Below are positions 32,285-38,361 of a stretch of DNA of 38,361 nt, piece after piece; the first letter of the stretch is position 1; every line of letters begins with the position of its first letter. The stretch is from the NCBI GenBank assembly GCA_028712845.1, contig JAQTPO010000001.1, positions 1-38,361 of the forward strand, given 5' to 3'. The notes beneath the pieces were generated by a model, which did not search any database, was not told where the DNA came from, and was given only the letters and a program-made list of their open reading frames with translations. The stretch comes from Dehalococcoidales bacterium (GTDB lineage Bacteria > Chloroflexota > Dehalococcoidia > Dehalococcoidales > Fen-1064). Made by a program: the position numbers and the translations under genes.

Positions 32285-33903
32285 GAGCCGCAGCTTATAT
32301 CAGAGTCTCTTCCCTATCGCAAGTAGAGGGGCACTCCCTTGATGCCCAGGAAAGACTGTTCCGAGAACTCTGCAAGAACAGAGGCTGGGAAGTTATACGG
32401 GTCTACCGTGAAGAAGGCAAGTCCGCCCATGTCGACGCGATAGCAAGAAGACCTGTCTTTCGTAAGCTTTTGGACGATTCCGCAAAAGGTGAATTCGATA
32501 TCGTTGTCGTCCATAGCCTTGACCGCTGGGCAAGAAACCAGCGCATCATGCTGGAATCGCTCGGCATCATGGGGAAGCATAATGTTTCATTAGTCTCAAT
32601 CACTGAGAATATCGATTACTCTAACCCACAAGGTAAGCTCTTTACCCAGATGCTTGGTTCTTTCGCAGAATACTTCTCCGGGGCATTGGGCGCTCACGTC
32701 AGAAAAGGACTTGACCAGAGGGCGTTCGAGGGCAAGCATACCGGAGGCATCCCTTTCGGCTATGAGTCCTGCTGGAAAGAGGGAGAAAAGGGAGAGAAGA
32801 TCCTTATCTGTGAGAAAGAGCATTCCTGCGGTGTCCATCCGCATACGAAAGAGGGGAAAGCGGTCAAAGAGTTGTTTGTTAGATACGCCAACGGGAGCAC
32901 CACCTTATGTCAGTTAGCTTCTTATTTGAATGAGAACGGTTTCCGCACTCGTAATATGCACAGACTTGTTGGACCCGATGGATCTTTGACTTCAGGACCA
33001 AGGATATTTACGACAGCTTCAGTCAGAGGCATACTGCATAACCCGTTCTACGCCGGAAAAGTACCGCACAGGGGCAATCTGTTCGCCGGGGCGCATGAAT
33101 CCCTCATTTCTCAGGAGCTTTTTGATATCGTCCAGACCACCTTGAAAAAGAACAGTGGCCGGTCTGAGACCCTTCAGGTTCGACCAGAAAGGTCTTATCT
33201 GCTCAAGGGTATCATAAGATGCTCTTACTGCGGTATGCCGATGTGGGCTCAAACCTATCAGAACGGGCATACCTACTACCGTGAACACCAGGCTTCCCGA
33301 AGTCTGACCCCCTGCCCGGCTCATGGCGGCTCCATCACCTGTGAAGTAGCGGATGAACAAATCAACAAGCTTGTCTCGAATATCGAACTGGGTCCCCAGT
33401 GGATTGAAGAAGTACTGGCGATAATCTCTTTGAAAGACGAAGTAGAAAGGGTCAAAAAACAGAAAGTCGCTATCCAGGAAAAACTGAGAAGAATGACCAA
33501 GGCTTTTATTGATGGTCTCTTCCCCGATGAGGAATACCACCGCCAGAAGAAGCTTATCGAAATGGAACTTGAGTCTTTGGTAGTCCCTCAGGCAGATGCT
33601 GCCGAAGAAGCGGGAAAATTGATTTTAAATCTGCCTACCCTGTGGAATGAAGCTAATCTAGAAGAGCGTAGAAAGCTCTTATTAACCATGTTGGATGCCG
33701 TCTACTTCGAATCCAAGCAGCTCAAATCGATTGTCGCCATAAGACCGAAGCCGCCGTTTAAACCCATTTTCCAGGTGGCGGCAACCAAGGCGGGATCTAA
33801 AATCCGTATCGTTAACGAGCCTTATCAAGGCTCGTCCGTGTTTCTGGTGGAGACGGGGGAGAGTCGAACTCCCCCTGAAACAAGTATACCGTGCTTCGTG
33901 TAA
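32281..33903 (+). CDS. large serine recombinase (site-specific integrase)
   Basis: 540 aa. The resolvase catalytic domain has YIRVSSLSQ with nucleophile Ser10 and VVVHSLDRWARN; the Recombinase domain follows (GGIPFGYES, TASVRGILHNPFYAGKV), then a zinc ribbon (CSYCGMPMW with later Cys residues) and a coiled-coil region (about 405-450). GTG 32281 follows GGGAGGT. The last 14 or so codons (FLVETGESRTPPET) are encoded by the minus-strand ssrA 3'-end sequence, so the gene runs into its own attachment site. In Dehalococcoides, islands at ssrA carry such recombinases (known). It is the last gene of the Mom-ParB operon and probably integrates and excises the element. Confidence 0.92.
   Translation: MRAAAYIRVSSLSQVEGHSLDAQERLFRELCKNRGWEVIRVYREEGKSAHVDAIARRPVFRKLLDDSAKGEFDIVVVHSLDRWARNQRIMLESLGIMGKHNVSLVSITENIDYSNPQGKLFTQMLGSFAEYFSGALGAHVRKGLDQRAFEGKHTGGIPFGYESCWKEGEKGEKILICEKEHSCGVHPHTKEGKAVKELFVRYANGSTTLCQLASYLNENGFRTRNMHRLVGPDGSLTSGPRIFTTASVRGILHNPFYAGKVPHRGNLFAGAHESLISQELFDIVQTTLKKNSGRSETLQVRPERSYLLKGIIRCSYCGMPMWAQTYQNGHTYYREHQASRSLTPCPAHGGSITCEVADEQINKLVSNIELGPQWIEEVLAIISLKDEVERVKKQKVAIQEKLRRMTKAFIDGLFPDEEYHRQKKLIEMELESLVVPQADAAEEAGKLILNLPTLWNEANLEERRKLLLTMLDAVYFESKQLKSIVAIRPKPPFKPIFQVAATKAGSKIRIVNEPYQGSSVFLVETGESRTPPETSIPCFV
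33845..33884 (-). repeat. attachment-site copy: 3' end of ssrA (tmRNA)
   Basis: On the minus strand the sequence folds as a T-arm (GGGAG-TTCGACT-CTCCC), then CCGTCTCC and ACCA: the 3' end of a tmRNA. The upstream bulk of ssrA, which would lie at higher coordinates on this strand, is absent, so this is an att remnant and not a working ssrA. A 21-base core (33851-33871) recurs at 37899. Confidence 0.8.
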
Positions 33904-34135
33904 GTAATCACTACGGTATTATAATCATTAATGTAGCTAATCATGGGATAAAGTCAAGAGAGTATTTAACGAGGCTCAAAGATTGTACTTTGCCTTTTTA
34001 GAATATATTTGACTTTCGCCAGTGTAAAAAATATATTATTATAAAGCGTGGTAGTAAGCCCTTATCTCTTTTTTTAAAGATACCTCATTAAAAACTGATA
34101 GGTGAGGAACTATTTTGTCTTTTTAGGAGTTTGAT

Positions 34136-37100
34136 ATGCGTATTCTATCTGCTATACGAATTTCTATTGCGCTGGCTCTTCTAATCGTTTTACTGACAAT
34201 ACCAACAATCAGTGTAAAGGCTATCGGCGCTAGTGCATCATTTGCGGCAGCCATTAATTACGCTACAGGAGTTAATCCACACTCTGTTGCAGTGAATGAT
34301 TTCAACAAAGACGGCAAATTTGATCTGGCAATAGCCAATATTAACGGGAATAATGTGTCTATTTTACTCGGTATTGGCGATGGTTCCTTTACTGCGGCTG
34401 TGAATTACGCTACTGGCAATAATCCAGCCTTTGTTACCACGGAGGACTTTAACCGGGACGGTAATGCAGATTTAGCGGTAGCGAATTTTAATGGCGCCAG
34501 TGTTTCAATATTAACTGGCGCTGGTGATGGTACTTTTAATGCAGCGAACAACTATGCTTTAGGTTCCGGCGTAACCTGGATTACCGTTGGTGACTTTAAT
34601 CATGACGGTGTGTCTGATTTGGCAGCAACTAATCAAGGAGATGATACCGCTTCTATATTAATTGGCGTTGGTGATGGTACTTTTAACGCGGCAGTAAACT
34701 ACACTACCGGAGATGACCCTTATTCGGTTGCTGTTGGTGATTTCAATAGCGACGGTATACTTGATATCGCTACGGCTAATAATGCGTCCAATAATATCTC
34801 CGTATTTTTGGGTAACGGCGATGGGACTTTTGCTGCTATGGTGAATCACGCGGTGACGATAAGTCCCTATTCTATTGTCGCGGATGATTTTAACCGCGAT
34901 GGCAAGATTGACGTTGTAATAGCTGGCAGTAGTAATGCATCCATACTTCTAGGCATTGGTAATGGTACATTCAACGCGCCCGTAAATTACAGCGCTGGTA
35001 GCCCTCCGATGTCTATCACTACAGGTGATTTTAACAGAGATGGCAATATAGATCTGGTTACCGCTAATTTGTGGGATGACAATGTCTCAGTTTTAAATGG
35101 TGTCGGGGATGGCACATTTAGCGCAGCAATAAATTATGCGACGCAGTCACAACCATATCACGTAACAACCGGAGATTTTAACCAGGATGGCAAGCTCGAC
35201 ATTGCCGCCGCCAATCAAGGTAGCAATAGCGTATCAATAATGCTCAACACGTGCGCCCCAATTTTCGCTCTATCCTTCGGAGCTGCTTCGAACTATAGCA
35301 CTGGGTTAGCACCTTATACCATTAACTCCGGTGATTTTAATAACGATGGAGTTCTGGACCTTATAACTTCCGATCAAACTGCCAATGCAGTTTCTCTGTT
35401 GACAGGGAATGCTAACGGCACTTTTAATGCCGCCAGCATTTACTCCGTAGGAACAAATGTCCTTTGTGTAACCATCGGTGATTTCAACGGTGATGGTAAG
35501 ATGGATTTGGCTACGGCTAACTGGGGTTCTAATAACATCACTGTCAGGTTAGGCAACGGCGACAGCACTTTCCAAGCCGCAGTAAATTATGCAGCGGGGA
35601 CCAGCCCATGGATGGTCATCAGTGGAGATTTTAACCGGGATGGTAAGATGGATTTAGCTACCACCAATATAAATAGCAACGATGCCTCCATTTTTTTAGG
35701 CAATGGAGACGGGACTTTTGCTGCCAGCGTTTCATACGCTACTCAAATTAATCCTACAGGTATTGTAGCTGGAGATTTTAACCGGGACGGCATACTAGAT
35801 CTCGGCGTAACAAATGCATTAAGTGATAGTGTATCCATTTTGATTGGTGCAGGGGATGGGACATTTGCTATTGCTGTCAATTATGCTGTCAGTGATGGGC
35901 CGCGTTCTCTCACCGCCGGAGACTTCAACAGGGATGGTAAAGAAGACCTCATCGTCGATAATTACGGCGATAATAAGATGTCTGTTTTAACAGGAAATGG
36001 CGACGGGACCTTCAGCGCTGCAGTTCATTTTTCTCACAACCCCGGACCCTTCACTGTCACTAATCATGACTTTAACCAGGATGGCAAGCTGGATTTAGCT
36101 ATTGCAAACTATGATGTTAATAGTATCTCTATCCTAACAGGAAATGGTGATGGAACCTTCAACGCTTCAACCGAATATAGTACTGGAGCAGGGCCGGCAT
36201 CGATAACTATAGGGGATTACAACTACGACGGTAAAATCGATATTGCGGTGTCAAATCATAATGATAACAATCTATCAATGCTGCTAAATACTTCCGTTCG
36301 CGGTGCCGGTATTAATGAGTTTACCCCGACAGTTGCCGGCAACGGAAGCGCCGTAACTATTACCGGCGGAGACTTTACCGGTACCACCGCAGTCAAATTT
36401 GGTGGTACCGATGCAACAGCTTTTACGATTGATTCAGCAACACAGATCACCGCCACTGTAGGAGCAGGTACCTCCGGCAAAATCAGCGTAACTACGCCAA
36501 CAGGGACAACTGAGAGCGTTGCTGATTTTACCTTTATCCCGGCTCCTACCGTAACAGGCTTTGCGCCTACAACGGCTGGTAATGGTAATAACGTAACCAT
36601 TACTGGGACTGGTTTTACCGGTACTACCTCAGTTAAGTTTGGTGGTACCGATGCAACAGCTTTTACGGTTGATTCAGCGACACAGATCACTGCCACTGTA
36701 GGAGCAGGTACCTCTGGCAAAATCAGCGTAACTACGCCAGGCGGTACCGGAACCAGCGCTGCTGACTTCACCTTTACCGCGCCAGCAGGTGGCGATGGAG
36801 GAGGTGGTGCCAGCGAAAATTACTATACCCAAATAAACTTGCTCGGAACCGACCAGAGCTTTGTTAGTAACTTCGAGGGTAAACTAGAGCAGACATTGAC
36901 AGTCGTATCCGCTAACGGTCTACTCCGGATATCACTGCCGTTGCATACCATGGTAAAGCAACGCGACGGGAGAAGATTGAGCAGCCTGACCGCTGACGAA
37001 AATTACAGCCCTCAAGCGCCTCCCCACAGAGCTTTTTTCATAGGTAAAGTATATGACTTTGGTCCGGATGGTGCGACATTCTCGCCGTTTATTAATATTA

Positions 37101-37813
37101 CGATGTTCTATAATTTATCTGATCTGCCAGCCGGATTGACCGGAGAAGATTTGAGTATCGCTTACTACGACAATAAAACCGGTGGGTGGGTTAAGCTAAC
37201 TTCCACTCATGATTCTGCAAATCATTCGTTAACTACTCAAGTGACTCATTTTTCTTCATATGCTATTATCGCGTATCAGAAGCCGCTAACGCCAGCTTAT
37301 ATCACTGTATCCAACCTCTCAATTTACCCTGTAGAAGTGCAGCCGAATCAAGAGGTTACGTTAACAGCAACTATTACTAACACTGGTGAAACTGCGGGAG
37401 AACATTTGCTCGTTCTGAAAGTAAATAATATTGAAGAAGCGGTTCAAACAATTTCCCTTGCCGGGCAGAGCAATACCGAAGCATCTTTTACCTTGAGACG
37501 AAGGGAAACTGGTAACTATGTCGTGAAGATAGCTGACCTTGTGGGGCAATTTAAAGTTACAACCCCAGTACAAACATTGAATCTAACGCCTGAGCCGACA
37601 CCGACAACTTCATTACCGATAAATGTTCCTTCGCCAACATTCTCTCCAGCGCCAACTATCGCCCTGCCGCCGCAAGTTACACCTGCTCCAGTTACTCCGA
37701 TACTAGCTCCTCCACCGGCAACAAATAATTGGTGGTTGATTGGTGGTATAGTCGCAGGGATCCTCCTGGTAGTCGTAATCATTTGGAGATTCATGATACT
37801 ACGCCGTGATTAA
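34136..37813 (+). CDS. cell-surface protein with 14 FG-GAP repeats, two TIG domains and C-terminal anchor
   Basis: 1225 aa. A signal peptide (about 1-30, ending near SVKA) is followed by 14 FG-GAP/VCBS repeats of roughly 48 residues (about 35-720), each with a calcium-type loop such as GDFNRDGKMDLA. Repeats 7 and 14 end in MLNT instead of the usual GxGDGTF, suggesting two seven-bladed propellers. Two IPT/TIG immunoglobulin-like domains follow (about 720-885), then a region of about 180 residues, a CARDB-like domain (near 1070-1140), a Pro/Thr stalk (1145-1195) and a final membrane helix (WWLIGGIVAGILLVVVIIW) with a basic tail. It is displayed outside the cell, perhaps for adhesion or polymer binding. 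AGGAG precedes the ATG. It lies alone between the two att-like repeats. Confidence 0.92.
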   Translation: MRILSAIRISIALALLIVLLTIPTISVKAIGASASFAAAINYATGVNPHSVAVNDFNKDGKFDLAIANINGNNVSILLGIGDGSFTAAVNYATGNNPAFVTTEDFNRDGNADLAVANFNGASVSILTGAGDGTFNAANNYALGSGVTWITVGDFNHDGVSDLAATNQGDDTASILIGVGDGTFNAAVNYTTGDDPYSVAVGDFNSDGILDIATANNASNNISVFLGNGDGTFAAMVNHAVTISPYSIVADDFNRDGKIDVVIAGSSNASILLGIGNGTFNAPVNYSAGSPPMSITTGDFNRDGNIDLVTANLWDDNVSVLNGVGDGTFSAAINYATQSQPYHVTTGDFNQDGKLDIAAANQGSNSVSIMLNTCAPIFALSFGAASNYSTGLAPYTINSGDFNNDGVLDLITSDQTANAVSLLTGNANGTFNAASIYSVGTNVLCVTIGDFNGDGKMDLATANWGSNNITVRLGNGDSTFQAAVNYAAGTSPWMVISGDFNRDGKMDLATTNINSNDASIFLGNGDGTFAASVSYATQINPTGIVAGDFNRDGILDLGVTNALSDSVSILIGAGDGTFAIAVNYAVSDGPRSLTAGDFNRDGKEDLIVDNYGDNKMSVLTGNGDGTFSAAVHFSHNPGPFTVTNHDFNQDGKLDLAIANYDVNSISILTGNGDGTFNASTEYSTGAGPASITIGDYNYDGKIDIAVSNHNDNNLSMLLNTSVRGAGINEFTPTVAGNGSAVTITGGDFTGTTAVKFGGTDATAFTIDSATQITATVGAGTSGKISVTTPTGTTESVADFTFIPAPTVTGFAPTTAGNGNNVTITGTGFTGTTSVKFGGTDATAFTVDSATQITATVGAGTSGKISVTTPGGTGTSAADFTFTAPAGGDGGGGASENYYTQINLLGTDQSFVSNFEGKLEQTLTVVSANGLLRISLPLHTMVKQRDGRRLSSLTADENYSPQAPPHRAFFIGKVYDFGPDGATFSPFINITMFYNLSDLPAGLTGEDLSIAYYDNKTGGWVKLTSTHDSANHSLTTQVTHFSSYAIIAYQKPLTPAYITVSNLSIYPVEVQPNQEVTLTATITNTGETAGEHLLVLKVNNIEEAVQTISLAGQSNTEASFTLRRRETGNYVVKIADLVGQFKVTTPVQTLNLTPEPTPTTSLPINVPSPTFSPAPTIALPPQVTPAPVTPILAPPPATNNWWLIGGIVAGILLVVVIIWRFMILRRD
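36391..36736 (+). repeat. 240-bp internal duplication encoding the two TIG domains
   Basis: The DNA of the second TIG domain repeats that of the first with a period of 240 bases. The best-kept stretch, about 105 bases starting at GTCAAATTTGG near 36391 and GTTAAGTTTGG near 36631, shows only a few differences. The domain was duplicated recently within the gene. Confidence 0.85.
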
Positions 37814-37898
37814 ACAACCGTTCTCCAAGAATCCGCTCAATCCAATATACTATTTTGTATACCTTGATGCCGGATGGCAGTAAAAGTTGAGTATTGGA

Positions 37899-37919
37899 AG
37901 ACGGGGGAGAGTCGAACTC
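37899..37919 (-). repeat. second att-like copy of the ssrA 3' end, degenerate
   Basis: The 21-base core (starting AGACGGGGG) is identical to 33851-33871 and in the same orientation, and a nearby AAACAAG also matches. Outside the core the T-stem is mismatched and the acceptor reads CTTCCA instead of CTCCACCA. It lies 86 bases after the surface-protein gene and may be an old attachment site. Confidence 0.75.
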
Positions 37920-38005
37920 TGCCTGGAAACAAGATTTAACCAACCCTATTTTTCTACCAGTCACTGTCTAGCATTCGTTAATTAGTTTTAATCCTCCGCT
38001 GGCAG

Positions 38006-38176
38006 CTATTCGTTTTTATTGATCTTCCATCTATGTCCGCATATCGAGCAAATACGTGTTCCCTCAGTGGTTTTTATTAGCTGATAATGACGGCACCGGG
38101 GGCATATACCGCGACTTGTCTTTACTTCCTCATTTGCGGCATTATCCCTAATTTGTTTTGAATCATCGTTTCCCAT
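38006..38176 (-). CDS. small zinc-ribbon protein, 56 aa
   Basis: A minus-strand gene reading MGNDDSKQIRDNAANEE at the start, then SRGICPRCRHYQL and TRICSICGHRW: two CxxC knuckles 18 residues apart, a typical zinc ribbon. The N-terminal 20 residues are polar and probably disordered. AAGAGGT lies about 13 bases before the ATG, a little far. It could be a small regulator or RNA-binding protein. No partner can be seen in the window. Confidence 0.65.
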   Translation of the reverse strand: MGNDDSKQIRDNAANEEVKTSRGICPRCRHYQLIKTTEGTRICSICGHRWKINKNE

Positions 38177-38361
38177 ACCATTAAAGGTTACCTCTTCTCA
38201 GGTTAAATTTACTAGTTTTTCATCCAAAGAGTCCAACTCCTCCTGAAGCAAAGAATAAAGTTCTTGCGTATCCGCTCCAAAAAACGTCAAACCTAATCTG
38301 TTAAGCTGGCAGCCTTCGTTTTAATTTCAGTGTGAAAGTCGGAAATCTAATACCTGAGTCG
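38177..38361. other. right-edge stretch
   Basis: On the minus strand a frame ending at 38198 reads LGLTFFGADTQELYSLLQ and EELDSLDEKLVNLT, a helical coiled-coil-like tail. It lacks an ATG and has a stop about 12 codons upstream, so it may be the end of a broken gene or a 30-residue peptide starting at TTG 38290. Not called as a gene. Confidence 0.3.

Noticed and set aside
33845..34135. Complete tmRNA gene
   Set aside because: Only the 3' T-arm and acceptor end are present; the tag-peptide region and 5' end are missing and the surface gene follows too closely.
36256..36771. 171-codon minus-strand frame
   Set aside because: Antisense image of the repetitive TIG domains.

Overview
The window looks like a mobile, island-type segment from an anaerobic bacterium, most likely of the Dehalococcoidia (Chloroflexota). 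The reasons are the ferredoxin- and F420-hydrogenase-type redox genes, a TRAP carboxylate importer, catabolic genes interleaved with many insertion sequences, and a large serine recombinase whose gene ends inside a copy of the 3' end of ssrA (tmRNA). Integration at ssrA is the known habit of Dehalococcoides genomic islands. The taxonomic call is inference: no rRNA or core marker gene is present.

Layout. (1) 1-1825: four small, tightly ribosome-bound hypothetical genes of accessory type. (2) 1879-7296: an intact IS110-family transposase, a terminator, a strong promoter, a small HTH gene and a type IIG restriction-methylation gene. The last is cut off by a second IS110-family transposase that has lost its own N-terminus. 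(3) 7854-25500: a catabolic region with an HpcH/HpaI aldolase, SDR, TRAP transporter (DctP, a strong hairpin, then DctQM), FrhB-like iron-sulfur flavoprotein, IorAB 2-oxoacid:ferredoxin oxidoreductase, SDR, two PaaG-like crotonases and an NMO/FabK-like flavoprotein. These are followed by a dead IS630, decayed second copies of iorB and the SDR, an SCP-x-type thiolase and a 4-hydroxybutyryl-CoA dehydratase/HpaB-fold protein. Together they suggest carboxylate uptake, ferredoxin-linked conversion to acyl-CoA and beta-oxidation-like processing; the substrate cannot be read from sequence. No CoA ligase or CoA transferase is present. (4) 25889-27713: a NarL-type response regulator and its histidine kinase, plausibly the regulator of the catabolic genes. 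(5) 27767-30290: a transposon graveyard (IS481 and IS256 remnants lie on either side of the two-component genes), a Fic protein, a broken AAA+ ATPase and a small zinc-finger-like ORF. (6) 30467-33903: an operon in which every gene overlaps the next, running Mom-like DNA-modification protein, ParB-like protein, three tiny genes and the large serine recombinase. A tRNA-Gly-like sequence lies inside its first codons and an ssrA-type attachment site lies inside its last. (7) 34136-37813: a 1225-residue anchored surface protein with 14 FG-GAP repeats, followed by a degenerate second copy of the attachment sequence, so the surface gene sits between two att-like repeats. (8) The right end holds a small zinc-ribbon gene on the minus strand.

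The most interesting items are the Mom/ParB/recombinase operon bounded by tRNA-like and tmRNA-like sequence, and the dehydratase-fold protein that lacks all three cluster cysteines. Next are the evidence for repeated duplication and decay in the catabolic region, and the abrupt base-composition changes inside two catabolic genes.
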